Shown here: one piece after another, positions 34,730-43,536 of the stretch
How the letters are laid out: each line of letters begins with the position of its first letter
Numbering within the stretch: the first letter of the stretch is position 1
Assembly: GCF_001421355.1 (NCBI RefSeq)
Contig: NZ_LMKC01000002.1
Location: forward strand, 1 to 64,000
DNA from: Sphingomonas sp. Leaf9
Lineage (GTDB): Bacteria; Pseudomonadota; Alphaproteobacteria; Sphingomonadales; Sphingomonadaceae
Direction of reading: 5' to 3'
DNA: 64,000 bases
Notes under the pieces: model-generated
The model's input: the letters and a program-made list of their open reading frames with translations, nothing else
Database searches by the model: none
What the model was told of the DNA's origin: nothing
Position numbers and translations under genes: made by a program

Positions 34730-37700
34730 TGCGGCGGTTCTTCACCAACTGGTATGCGGTCACGCTGCTGACCGCGCTGGTGCTGGCGCTGATCGTCCTG
34801 TTCGCGCTGCCGTTGTTCTTCGCCTTTTTCCGGCCGTGGAGCGTGCGGATCGCGTTCGTCGTCGGCATCGCGCTGCTGTGGGGTGCATGGTGGGGCTGGC
34901 GGCGCTGGCAGGCCAAGAAGCGGTCGGACGCCATCGCCAAAGAACTTGCCGGACCCGACGCCGCCGAGGAAGAGGGCAAGGCGCTGGGCAGCCGCATGGG
35001 CGATGCGCTGGCGAAGCTGCGCAGCGCATCGGGCAATCGCCGCGACTATCTCTACAGCCGGCCGTGGTATGTTATCATCGGCCCGCCGGGCGCGGGCAAG
35101 ACGACCGCGCTGCTCCATTCGGGCCTGCGCTTCCCGTTCGTCGAACAGGCGGCGAAGGGCGTGGGCGGCACCCGCAACCTCGATTTCTGGTTCGCCGACG
35201 AAGCGGTGCTGGTCGATACCGCCGGGCGCTATACCACGCAGGATTCGGACGCGACCGTCGATGCGGCGGGATGGGGCGCGTTCCTCAACCTGCTGAAACG
35301 CCATCGCCCGGCGCAACCGATCAACGGCATCCTCGTCGCGATCGGGGTCGATACGCTGGTCGGCAGCGACTGTGCGGCGATCGACGCCCATGCCAGCGCG
35401 GTACGGCGACGGCTGGTTGAGCTGCGCCGGACGCTGGAGACGGCGGTGCCGGTGTATCTGGTCGTGACCAAGGCCGATCTGCTGGCCGGGTTCGACACCT
35501 ATTTCGACGATCTGGACGTCGAGGGGCGGCGCGCAGTGTTCGGTGCGACATTGCCGTACGGCGATGGCCGGCCGAGCGCCGAGGCGCTGGCGCAGGCGTT
35601 CGACATATCGGCGCAGGCGATCGCCGACCGGCAGGCACGGCGACTGTTCGAAGAGGTCGACCAGCGGCGGCGCGGCATGATGCTGGGCTTCCCCGCCCAG
35701 TTGCGCAGCCTGCGCGCGCGGCTGATGCGCTTTGCCGAGGGTGCGTTCGTCGCGGGCGACGATGCCCCGGCGCAGTTGCGCGGCTTCTACCTGACCAGCG
35801 GCGTCCAGGAGGGGGCGCCGCTCGACCGTATCCTGGCGGCGATGGGCGAGGTGTACGAAGCGCCCGCCGGCGGCATGGAAACGCGCAGCCGCGCCTATTT
35901 CCTCAACCGGCTGTTGACCGAGGTGATGTTTCCCGAAGCCGGGCTGGGGTCGACCGACCTGCGTGCGCGGACGCGGCACCGTGCGCGGTTGATCGCGGTG
36001 CTGGCGGCGATCGGCATCGCGACCGCGCTGGTCTTGGCGGCATGGGGTATCAGCTATGCCCGTAACCGCGCGTTCCAGAATGCGGCGGCCGAGCGGGCGC
36101 AGATGGCTGAAAAGCAGCTGCGCGAGGCGGGCGTCGATCTGGCACAGGTGCGTGAGGACGATGCCGATCTGCGCGCCGCGCTGCCCGCGCTGGACACGCT
36201 GCGCAATTTGCCACGCGGCTATGCCGAACGGCGCGCCGGTGGTCCGCCGCTGATGATGACGTTCGGGCTGTATCAGTCGAGTCTCAGCCAACAGGCGGAG
36301 GAAAGCTACCGCGTGGCGCTGCGCCGCATCCTGCTGCCCCGCCTGTTGTTGCGGCTGGAGGCAGTGATGCGGGCCGATGGACGCGATCCGATGCGGCTGT
36401 ACGAACCGCTGAAAGTGTATCTGATGCTCGGCCAGCAGGGCCCGATGGATGCGAAGGCGGTAAAGGCGTGGGTCACCGCCGACTGGGCGGGCGAGCTCTA
36501 TCCCGGTGCCGACAGCCAGGCGGAGCGCACCGCGCTGACCCGGCATCTCGACGCGCTGCTGGAGGATCGCGACATGGCGTCGGTCTGGGCCAATCGCCGC
36601 CCGCCGCTCGACGCCGGACTGGTCGCGTCGGCGCGCGCGGCGGTGCAGACGCTCAGCCTTGCCGACCGTGCCTATGCGGTGATGCGACAGAAGGCGGCGT
36701 CGGCGGGTCCGGCATGGGAGGCGGCGAACATCCTGTCGCAAGGGGATGTGCTGGCCTTTGCCAACCCCGATGCGGTCGCGGCCTATCGCATCCCCTATTT
36801 CTTCACGCGCGCAGGCTATGAGAAGGCGTATCTGCCAGGGTTGGCGACGGTGCAGCAGGATCTGAAGCGCGACCTGTGGGTGCTGGGCGGCGCGGGCGAG
36901 GCGGGCGTGGGCGAGGAATTGTCCAACGTGCGCGCCGGTGTCGCGGGGCTGTATGCCAAGGACTATATCGCGGCATGGGACGGGATCATCGCCGCGATGA
37001 AGCCCGGCGCCTATTTCCGCGACCCCGCCGCGTTCGGCGCGCTGACCAAGAGTCCGTCGCCGCTGAAACGCGTGCTGCTCGAACTGCGCAAGAACACGAT
37101 CTTTACCGGCGGGGTGCAGGCCGGGCTGGCGCGGGCCGGGCGCTATGGCATGAACCGGTCGCGGCTGGGGCGTGTCGCGAACGAAGTCGGACGCGACCGG
37201 GCAAGCGGGATCGATGCGGGCGACGAGATCACCGGCTATTTCGCGAACCTGCACGAATATGTCGGCGACGGGCGCGGCTCGGCGCCGGTCGATGAATTCA
37301 TCGGCGGGATCAAGGCGGCGGGACAAGCGGTGATCGCCGCGCAGTCGGTCGGTGGTGGCGGCGGGTCGGACGCGACCCAGGCGGCGATGGCCACTGCGCT
37401 CGCCACGGTAAAGGCATCGGCGGCGCAGGCCCCGCCACAGCTGCAATCCTTCGTCAATCAGGCGGCAGGCGGCGGTGCCGCGGCGCAGATCGGCGCGGCG
37501 AGCGGCGCGGTGACCGACGCCTATGCCCAGAGCGTCCTGCCGGCGTGTCAGGGGGTTGCCCAGGAGCACTACCCTTTCTTCGCAAGCGCCCCGGATGCGC
37601 CGATGGCTGAAACGCTGCGCGTGTTCGGGATGGGCGGCGTGATCGATTCGTTCGTGCAGCAGCGGCTGGCGAAGCTGATCGACACCGGCGGCCCGGTGTG

Positions 37701-38223
37701 GCGCTGGCGCGAGGGTGATCCGGTGGTGGCGGCGCTGAACCCCGCCACGCCCGAGGCCTTTGCCCGCAGTGCCGAGCTGCGCGACCTGCTGGCCGGTGGC
37801 CTGCCGATCAAGGTGGCGGTGGCGCGTTTCGGGCAGGGGGTCGGCACGGTCGAACTGTCGAGCGGCGGCACGCGTTATCGCTTCACCCCGACCAGCAACC
37901 AGCCACGTCCGATCCTGTGGTCGGCCAATGGCGGGCTGCCCGAGGCGTCGCTGATCCTTTACGGCCCGGCGGCGCCGGGTGCCGCGCCGGCGGGCGGCGA
38001 TGCCCCGCCCGGCCCCGAACTGGCGCGGATCGAGACGGAGGGGCCATGGGCGCTGTTCCGGCTGATGGACCGCGCCGAAAAGCGCAATGCCGGCGAACAG
38101 CGGATCGAGGCCGGCTTTGGTGACGGCATGGCGCGCAGCACGCTGGCCATCGCGCTGCCGACGAAGCGCAACCCGTTCAGCCGCGCCGGGCTGTGGTCGT
38201 TTCGCTGCCCGAGGACGCTATGA
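34729..38223 (+). CDS. tssM: TssM (IcmF), T6SS membrane-complex protein
   Basis: The protein is 1164 residues from ATG 34729, one base overlapping the tssL stop; a GTG three bases upstream is also in frame. Two N-terminal transmembrane helices are followed by a cytoplasmic NTPase region with Walker A GPPGAGKT (118-125) and a VLVDTAGRY Walker B. A third helix sits at about 420-440 (LIAVLAAIGIATALVLAAWG), and a large periplasmic part follows that would reach the outer membrane. Intact Walker motifs suggest ATP binding or hydrolysis, as shown for Agrobacterium TssM. It forms the core channel with TssL. It overlaps tagF by 4 bases. Confidence 0.95.
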   Translation: MRRFFTNWYAVTLLTALVLALIVLFALPLFFAFFRPWSVRIAFVVGIALLWGAWWGWRRWQAKKRSDAIAKELAGPDAAEEEGKALGSRMGDALAKLRSASGNRRDYLYSRPWYVIIGPPGAGKTTALLHSGLRFPFVEQAAKGVGGTRNLDFWFADEAVLVDTAGRYTTQDSDATVDAAGWGAFLNLLKRHRPAQPINGILVAIGVDTLVGSDCAAIDAHASAVRRRLVELRRTLETAVPVYLVVTKADLLAGFDTYFDDLDVEGRRAVFGATLPYGDGRPSAEALAQAFDISAQAIADRQARRLFEEVDQRRRGMMLGFPAQLRSLRARLMRFAEGAFVAGDDAPAQLRGFYLTSGVQEGAPLDRILAAMGEVYEAPAGGMETRSRAYFLNRLLTEVMFPEAGLGSTDLRARTRHRARLIAVLAAIGIATALVLAAWGISYARNRAFQNAAAERAQMAEKQLREAGVDLAQVREDDADLRAALPALDTLRNLPRGYAERRAGGPPLMMTFGLYQSSLSQQAEESYRVALRRILLPRLLLRLEAVMRADGRDPMRLYEPLKVYLMLGQQGPMDAKAVKAWVTADWAGELYPGADSQAERTALTRHLDALLEDRDMASVWANRRPPLDAGLVASARAAVQTLSLADRAYAVMRQKAASAGPAWEAANILSQGDVLAFANPDAVAAYRIPYFFTRAGYEKAYLPGLATVQQDLKRDLWVLGGAGEAGVGEELSNVRAGVAGLYAKDYIAAWDGIIAAMKPGAYFRDPAAFGALTKSPSPLKRVLLELRKNTIFTGGVQAGLARAGRYGMNRSRLGRVANEVGRDRASGIDAGDEITGYFANLHEYVGDGRGSAPVDEFIGGIKAAGQAVIAAQSVGGGGGSDATQAAMATALATVKASAAQAPPQLQSFVNQAAGGGAAAQIGAASGAVTDAYAQSVLPACQGVAQEHYPFFASAPDAPMAETLRVFGMGGVIDSFVQQRLAKLIDTGGPVWRWREGDPVVAALNPATPEAFARSAELRDLLAGGLPIKVAVARFGQGVGTVELSSGGTRYRFTPTSNQPRPILWSANGGLPEASLILYGPAAPGAAPAGGDAPPGPELARIETEGPWALFRLMDRAEKRNAGEQRIEAGFGDGMARSTLAIALPTKRNPFSRAGLWSFRCPRTL

Positions 38224-38666
38224 CCGCGTGGGTGTTCGGCAAGCTGCCCGCGCATGGCGATTTCGTCGCGCGGGGCATGGATGCCGCGACGCGTGGCGCG
38301 CTCGATGATTGGCTGGCGGATGCGCTGGCGACGGCGCGGGCACGTTTCCCTGGCGATTTCGACGCGCGGTTTGACGTTGCGCAGCCTTGGCGGGCGACGG
38401 GCGAGGGCGTCGCCGGGGCGGTCGCGGCGTCGCAGGATGCGGTAGGGCGGCGCTTTCCGGTGCTGCTGCTGGCGGACGATGCCCAGCTTGATCCGTCGGC
38501 GTGCGAGGACCTGCTCTATGCGGCGATTACCGAAGGCTGGGATGTGGATCGGCTGGCGGCGGCGGGTTCCGCGCCGCGCGGTGTCGTGGCGCGCTGGTCC
38601 AGTGCGCAGGGGAATGGGCTGGACGGACCCCATCCGGTCGAGCTGATCGTGGAGATGCTGGCATGA
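38220..38666 (+). CDS. tagF: TagF (ImpM), post-translational repressor of the type VI secretion system
   Basis: The ATG at 38220 overlaps the tssM stop and gives 148 residues. The start VFGKLPAHGDFVARGMDA is diagnostic for the TagF/ImpM/SciT family. Single-domain TagF acts as a repressor of T6SS assembly and counters the phosphorylation pathway; in Agrobacterium it is fused to PppA, while here the two are separate adjacent genes. The protein is somewhat shorter than many TagF proteins (about 200 residues). The stop overlaps the pppA start. Confidence 0.9.
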   Translation: MTAWVFGKLPAHGDFVARGMDAATRGALDDWLADALATARARFPGDFDARFDVAQPWRATGEGVAGAVAASQDAVGRRFPVLLLADDAQLDPSACEDLLYAAITEGWDVDRLAAAGSAPRGVVARWSSAQGNGLDGPHPVELIVEMLA

Positions 38667-39415
38667 GCGGCGTCCGCGCGCGCGGGTTTGCCGCGACCCA
38701 TCCGGGGCTGAAACGCCGGATCAACGAGGATCGCTTCTGCTCGCGGCCCGATCTGGGCCTGTGGGCGGTCGCCGATGGCATGGGCGGCCATGCCCATGGC
38801 GACTGGGCGTCGAACGCGGTGGTGCAGGCGCTGGAGGCGATCGACCTGCCCGGTGATTTCCACGAGGCGACCCGCACCGTCGCCGACGCGGTGCACAGCG
38901 CCAACCGCCGCATCTGGGCCGAGGCGCAGCGGCGGACGCAGCAGATGGGGTCGACCGTGGTCGCGCTGCTGGTGCGCGGTGGCTGTTTCTCCGCGATCTG
39001 GGTCGGGGACAGCCGCGCCTATGTGCTGCGCGACGGGGTGCTGCACCCGCTGACCCGCGACCATAGCCAGGTGCAGGAAATGGTGGATCGCGGGCTGATC
39101 TCGCCCGAGGAGGCGCGCGACCATCCACGCGGCCATGTGCTGGCGCGCGCGGTCGGGGTGGGGGCGCGGCTGGCGGTCGATGTGGTGACCGATGACGCGT
39201 TGCCCGGTGACCTGTTCCTGCTGTGCAGCGACGGGCTGACCGCGACGACCGACGATGCCGCGATCGCCGCCGCCATGGCCTTGCCCGACCGGCAGGCGGC
39301 GCTCGACCGGCTGGTCGCGAGTGCGCTGGCGGGTGGGGCACCGGACAATGTGACCATCGTGCTGGTCGCGGTCGAGGAGGCGACGGCGCTGTCACTGGGG
39401 CGCGGCGCGGCATGA
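38663..39415 (+). CDS. pppA: PppA, PP2C-type serine/threonine phosphatase of the type VI secretion system
   Basis: The ATG at 38663 overlaps the tagF stop; the product is 250 residues. The PP2C metal and catalytic motifs are complete: THPGLKRRINEDRF, AVADGMGGH, WVGDSRAYVLRDG, LCSDGLTATT and GAPDNVTIVLV. PppA removes the phosphate placed by PpkA on its targets and switches firing off. The stop overlaps the ppkA start by 4 bases, so kinase and phosphatase are made in step. Confidence 0.95.
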   Translation: MSGVRARGFAATHPGLKRRINEDRFCSRPDLGLWAVADGMGGHAHGDWASNAVVQALEAIDLPGDFHEATRTVADAVHSANRRIWAEAQRRTQQMGSTVVALLVRGGCFSAIWVGDSRAYVLRDGVLHPLTRDHSQVQEMVDRGLISPEEARDHPRGHVLARAVGVGARLAVDVVTDDALPGDLFLLCSDGLTATTDDAAIAAAMALPDRQAALDRLVASALAGGAPDNVTIVLVAVEEATALSLGRGAA

Positions 39416-41229
39416 CCGGCGACGACGACGACCGCACCGTGTTTCAGCCGGGCGACGGCCGGGGCGAGGGTGATGCCGACCGCACCGTGTTCGAACCCAC
39501 AGGCGGTACCGTGGCGCAGCGCAGCGACCATATCCAGCCCGGCGACGTGCTGAACCATATGTTCGTCGTGCGCCGCTTCCTGGCGCGCGGCGGCATGGGC
39601 GAGGTGTTCGAGGGCGCGAACCTCGCCACCGACGAACGCGTCGCGATCAAGGTGATGCTACCGGCGCTGGCCGCCGATCCGAACGTCATCACCCTGTTCC
39701 GGCGCGAGGCGCAGACGCTGACCCGGCTGCACCACGAGGCGGTGGTGCAGTATCGCGTGCTGGCGATGGAGCCCGAACTGGGCGTCCTCTACATCGTCAC
39801 CGAATATATCGACGGGACCAGCCTGTCGGACGTGCTGCCGACGCTCAACCCCGATCCGGCGGCGCTGGGCGGGTTGCTGCGGCGGCTGGCATCGGGGCTG
39901 GCGGCGGCGCATCGGCTGGGGGCGATCCACCGCGATGTGGCGCCCGACAATGTGCTGCTGGGCGGGGGTGAGCTGCGCCGTGCCAAGCTGATCGATTTCG
40001 GCATCGCCAAGGACCTCGACCCCGGCACCGCGACGATCGTGGGCGACGGCTTTGCCGGCAAGCTCGGCTATGTCGCGCCCGAACAGCTGGGCGATTTCGA
40101 TCGGGCGCTGGGCCCGTGGACCGATGTCTACAGCCTGGGGCTGCTGATCCTCGCGGTGGCGCGCGGGGCCGATCTGGGGCTGGGCGGCACGCTGGTCGAT
40201 GCGGTCGACAAGCGGCGTGCCGGGCTGGACCTGTCCGCCGTGCCGGTCCCGCTGCGCAGCGTCGTCGAGCGGATGGTGCGGCCCGATCCGGCGCAACGTT
40301 TGCGCGATATGGAGGCGGTGCTGGCGGCGCTGGACGCAGCGGAGGTGCCGGGCGTCGTGTCGTCCGGTCTGCCGCGCCGGTGGCTGTGGGCGGGCGGCGC
40401 GACGGCGCTGGTCGCGATCCTGGTGGCCGCCCTGCTGTTCCTGTCGGGGCGGGGCGGGGGCCAGCGGGCGACGGGCGATGTGCCGGTCGCGGCACCGGGC
40501 GATCCGGTGCAGACCGCGCGATCCGCGATCGACACGGCGCTGCCCTCGGTCGGCTGTACCTGGCTCAGCATCACCGACATCACGGCGGCCGGTGGCGGGG
40601 TCGACGTCGCGCTAACCGGCGTGGCGGGCGACCCGGCGCAGGCCCAGCGCGAGATCGGCGAGACGCTGCGCGACCGGGGCATCGCCACGCGCCGGATGGA
40701 TTTCGCCGATGTGGCGGTCATCACGCCGGCGGGTTGCGCCGCGCTGGACGCCTTTCGCCAGATTCGCGCAAATGGTGGCCACCGGCTGAGCGTGCCGCAA
40801 CGCCGGTTCGAAATGCGGCCGCAGCCCGCCACCTCGGCCTATGCCGGGCGACAGGCAGCCAATGCGATCGTCGGCATCGACATCGGCGATCCGTCGCTCG
40901 ACTTCGCGCTGCTCGGGATCGAGCCGTCGGGGCGGATCGAGATGCTGATCGCCGATCGCGCCGCCTTTGCCGCCACGCTGCGTGCGTCGCGCGACGAAGT
41001 GCCGATCAAGGATCTGGGGAACGATCGGTATCGGCTGCAGATCGACCTGGACCATGCGGGTTGGTCGGGGCTGTTGCTGGTCACTGGCAAGGGGCCGTTC
41101 GAGCCGGCGATGCTGGCCCCGCCGCTTGGCAGCCGGGGCAGCGACTGGCGCGACAAGGTGGCGACGCTGGCGGGCGAACGCGGCTGGCGTACCGAGATGA
41201 TCTGGTTCGAATCGGTCGCCGCGCGCTGA
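39412..41229 (+). CDS. ppkA: PpkA, serine/threonine kinase of the type VI secretion system
   Basis: The ATG at 39412 gives 605 residues. The N-terminus has two DRTVFxP motifs (Thr9 and Thr25). The kinase domain (about 50-310) has the glycine loop RGGMGEVFEG, catalytic lysine AIKVM (K80), IHRDVAPDNVLL and LIDFGIAKDL, and YVAPEQLGD in the activation region. A transmembrane helix (about 322-345) leads to a ~260-residue periplasmic domain with no recognised fold, probably sensory. PpkA phosphorylates threonines that TagH then recognises. It is the last gene of the T6SS cluster, 35 bases before tRNA-Phe. Confidence 0.95.
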   Translation: MTGDDDDRTVFQPGDGRGEGDADRTVFEPTGGTVAQRSDHIQPGDVLNHMFVVRRFLARGGMGEVFEGANLATDERVAIKVMLPALAADPNVITLFRREAQTLTRLHHEAVVQYRVLAMEPELGVLYIVTEYIDGTSLSDVLPTLNPDPAALGGLLRRLASGLAAAHRLGAIHRDVAPDNVLLGGGELRRAKLIDFGIAKDLDPGTATIVGDGFAGKLGYVAPEQLGDFDRALGPWTDVYSLGLLILAVARGADLGLGGTLVDAVDKRRAGLDLSAVPVPLRSVVERMVRPDPAQRLRDMEAVLAALDAAEVPGVVSSGLPRRWLWAGGATALVAILVAALLFLSGRGGGQRATGDVPVAAPGDPVQTARSAIDTALPSVGCTWLSITDITAAGGGVDVALTGVAGDPAQAQREIGETLRDRGIATRRMDFADVAVITPAGCAALDAFRQIRANGGHRLSVPQRRFEMRPQPATSAYAGRQAANAIVGIDIGDPSLDFALLGIEPSGRIEMLIADRAAFAATLRASRDEVPIKDLGNDRYRLQIDLDHAGWSGLLLVTGKGPFEPAMLAPPLGSRGSDWRDKVATLAGERGWRTEMIWFESVAAR

Positions 41230-41264
41230 GCCTGGCGCGGTTCGGTTCAGCGATGGGGGAGAAG

Positions 41265-41340
41265 TGGTGCCCGGAGACGGATTCGAACCGCCGACACTGC
41301 GATTTTCAGTCGCATGCTCTACCAACTGAGCTATCCGGGC
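41265..41340 (-). tRNA. tRNA-Phe (anticodon GAA)
   Basis: The reverse strand reads GCCCGGATAGCTCAGTTGGT at the 5' end, a GACTGAAAATC anticodon arm with GAA, GGTTCGAATCC in the T arm, and a matching acceptor stem. CCA is encoded. The gene is 76 bases long. Its 3' end faces the T6SS cluster, which makes it a possible island attachment site. Confidence 0.98.
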
Positions 41341-41369
41341 ACGCCCGGTTGTCCGGGAGAGCGGGCCTG

Positions 41370-41570
41370 TTAGCGGGGCGGATCGTCGCTGTCCAGCCCG
41401 GTTTCGCCTTTTTCATCCGACGATGCCATCGGGCCGGGGATGCGATATCCCTCACCCATCCAGTTCAGCATGTCGCGGTCGCGACAGCCGCGACTGCAAA
41501 ACGGGCGAAAGGCGGCGTCCGTCGGGGCAGAACACAGCGGGCAATTGTTACGGGAAGCGGGCCTGGACAT
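41370..41570 (-). CDS. yacG: YacG, zinc-finger DNA gyrase inhibitor
   Basis: The ATG at 41570 gives 66 residues and overlaps the upstream RNase gene by 23 bases. The four zinc-binding cysteines are in CPLC (C10, C13) and CSRGC (C25, C29), followed by RDRDMLNWMGEGYRIPG, the family's conserved tail. YacG binds gyrase and protects it from some inhibitors in E. coli. A longer start adding 17 residues is open but unlikely because the family begins shortly before the CPxC motif. Confidence 0.93.
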   Translation of the reverse strand: MSRPASRNNCPLCSAPTDAAFRPFCSRGCRDRDMLNWMGEGYRIPGPMASSDEKGETGLDSDDPPR

Positions 41571-42522
41571 GGCCGGCGGATATGGCGAGGCCGGCGTCGC
41601 CCCGCAAGGCAAGCGTGGCACCCAGCGTGCGTTCGACCGCTTGGCACCAGTCGGGCCGCGCGGCGATCGCGGCGATGACGGCGGGATGCGCGGTCAGCGT
41701 GCGTTCGCCGCTGCCCCGGTCGCGCTGCGCCTGTCGCAGCAGCGCGCGGGCATGGGCGGGGACGTGTGCGAACAGTTCCGGCAGCGAGGCACGGGTGCGG
41801 CGACGCACGATCTGGAGAAAGCCGAAGCCGTTGACGGCGGTGCGTTCGAAGGGTTGCGGCAGGATGGCGTCGACCGCTTCGGCAGCGGCGATGCGGACGC
41901 CCTTGTCCCCCACCGTCGGCAGGTCGATGCCGATCGATCCGGCAAGGTCGAGCCGGGCGATGGCGCGTGCCGCCACGCGGGCGCCGGTGACCGCGAGGTC
42001 GGCGGGTGCGAGTTCGCCATCGATGTCGATCAGCGTCATCGCCGGGGTCAGCGAGATCGTCAGCGCGCCGCCGGGAAAGCCAACCTGTCCGGTCGTCGCT
42101 TCCTCGATCAGCAGCGGCCAGCCGGCCTCGCCCAGCAGGTCACGGTCGAACGGGCCGACGATGCAGGCGTCGGGGAGGTCGGCCAGCGAGGGGCCGACGC
42201 ACGGGACCGCATCGGGCAGGGCGGGGCGGGCGCGTGCGCGCTTGGGCTTGCCAGGTTCGGGGGTGGCGGGCCGGGTGATCTCGACCAGCAGCGTCGCCCC
42301 TTCGGTCACGGCGCGCGGCAGGGGGTGGAGCAGCGCCTCGCCCCCGTCCCACGCGACGATCCCTTCGTTGCGCACCGGGATGCGGCGGACGAGGCGGGCG
42401 GGGAAGATCGTACCGGCGCGGAGCGCGTCGTCGGGTTCGATCCGCGCCTCGACGATGTCGTCATCGACGATCCGCGCAGCGCGAATTTCGCCGATGCCGC
42501 GCTCGACGATCCAGTCAGCCAA
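41548..42522 (-). CDS. Ribonuclease E/G family protein
   Basis: This 324-residue protein is a compact RNase E/G-like enzyme. It begins MADWIVERGIGEIRAARI, shows GPFDRDLLGEAGWPLLIEEATTG, MTLIDIDGELAPADLAVTGA, ARAIARLDLAGSIGIDLPTVGDKGVR and VNGFGFLQIVRRRTRASLPE. The last three correspond to the catalytic DNase I-like region with its acidic metal ligands. It is much shorter than RNase E and lacks its long C-terminal scaffold. The likely role is rRNA processing or RNA decay. The order maf / RNase / yacG is common in sphingomonads. The start overlaps the maf stop by 8 bases. Confidence 0.85.
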   Translation of the reverse strand: MADWIVERGIGEIRAARIVDDDIVEARIEPDDALRAGTIFPARLVRRIPVRNEGIVAWDGGEALLHPLPRAVTEGATLLVEITRPATPEPGKPKRARARPALPDAVPCVGPSLADLPDACIVGPFDRDLLGEAGWPLLIEEATTGQVGFPGGALTISLTPAMTLIDIDGELAPADLAVTGARVAARAIARLDLAGSIGIDLPTVGDKGVRIAAAEAVDAILPQPFERTAVNGFGFLQIVRRRTRASLPELFAHVPAHARALLRQAQRDRGSGERTLTAHPAVIAAIAARPDWCQAVERTLGATLALRGDAGLAISAGHVQARFP

Positions 42523-43084
42523 GCGGGACGCCGGCGGTTTCGAGCAAGGCGCGGGTGTCGAACAGCGGCAGGCCGATCACGCCCGAATGGCTGCCCGAGA
42601 GGAAGCGGACGAACGCCTCGGCCCGGCCCTGGATCGCATAGCCGCCGGCCTTGCCCAGCCCCTCGCCACACGCGATGTACGCGTCGATCTCGCGCGGCTC
42701 CAGCCGCTTGAACGCGACGATGGTGTCGGCGATGCGAATGCGCGCGGTGCCGTCGGGCATCAGCACGCAGACGGCGGACAGGCAGTGGTGGCGACGGCCC
42801 GACAGCAGCCTGAGCAGCTCGCGCTGGATATCCTCGGTCGTGGCGGGCGGCAGGATACGGCGGCCGAGCGCGATCGTCGTGTCGCCGGCCAGCACGACCG
42901 CACCATCCTGTGGCCCGATCGCGCGCGCCTTCGCTTCGGCGAGGCGCAGCGCATAGGGGCGCGGGAGTTCGCCCTTCAGCGGGGATTCGTCGATATCGGG
43001 CGCTTCGACCCGATCCGGCACCGCGCCGATCCGCGCCAGCAGGTCGCGGCGACGGGGCGAGGTCGAGGCAAGGATCAGGCGCAT
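42515..43084 (-). CDS. maf: Maf-family nucleoside triphosphate pyrophosphatase
   Basis: The start at ATG 43084 (MRLILASTSPRR) fits the family better than the in-frame ATG six codons upstream; the product is 189 residues. Motifs include STSPRRRDLL, the acidic DIDESPLKGELP segment, LAGDTTIALG, the LSGRRHH site and KAGGYAIQGRAEAFV with SGSHSGVIGLPL near the end. Maf proteins hydrolyse non-canonical nucleotides such as dTTP/UTP-type or modified pyrimidine triphosphates. The gene lies between infA and the RNase gene and probably shares their transcript. Confidence 0.93.
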   Translation of the reverse strand: MRLILASTSPRRRDLLARIGAVPDRVEAPDIDESPLKGELPRPYALRLAEAKARAIGPQDGAVVLAGDTTIALGRRILPPATTEDIQRELLRLLSGRRHHCLSAVCVLMPDGTARIRIADTIVAFKRLEPREIDAYIACGEGLGKAGGYAIQGRAEAFVRFLSGSHSGVIGLPLFDTRALLETAGVPLG

Positions 43085-43113
43085 GGCCGTAGCTCCGGTC
43101 ATGCGGCTGTCGC

Positions 43114-43332
43114 TTACTTGAAGCGGTAGGTGATGCGACCCTTGGTCAGGTCATAGGGGGTGAGTTCGACGAGGACTTCGTCGCCGACCAGCACGCGGAT
43201 GCGGTTCTTGCGCATCTTGCCGGCGGTGTGCCCCAGGATTTCGTGGTCATTCTCGAGCCGGACGCGGAACATCGCGTTGGGCAGCAGTTCGACCACCTGG
43301 CCGCGCATTTCGAGAAGTTCTTCCTTCGCCAA
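43114..43332 (-). CDS. infA: Translation initiation factor IF-1
   Basis: The 72-residue product is a textbook IF-1: [42 protein letters not shown] core and a [12 protein letters not shown] end. It is a single S1/OB-fold domain that sits in the ribosomal A site during initiation. It is the first gene of the leftward run infA-maf-RNase-yacG. The 204 bases upstream contain its promoter, though I could not single out clear boxes. Confidence 0.98.
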   Translation of the reverse strand: MAKEELLEMRGQVVELLPNAMFRVRLENDHEILGHTAGKMRKNRIRVLVGDEVLVELTPYDLTKGRITYRFK

Positions 43333-43536
43333 ACAAATACCTCATGAGATTATGGCGCACCGGCAACCGGGCGGGTTCCCATAGGCGCTAAACGATAAAA
43401 AGGAAAGCGCGAACGACCGGACCCGTGGCTGGCACGGCCGGTCGACGCTGTTTGGTCTAAATAAGGGGTGGGGTGGGGTGAGGCAAGGGTGCCGCCCGCT
43501 CGTCATTCTCGCGCAGGCGAGGACGACGAGCGGCCG

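Noticed and set aside
41423..43129. 568-codon rightward frame across yacG, RNase and maf
   Set aside because: It spans three conserved leftward genes with 4-to-23-base overlaps and has no protein-like features.
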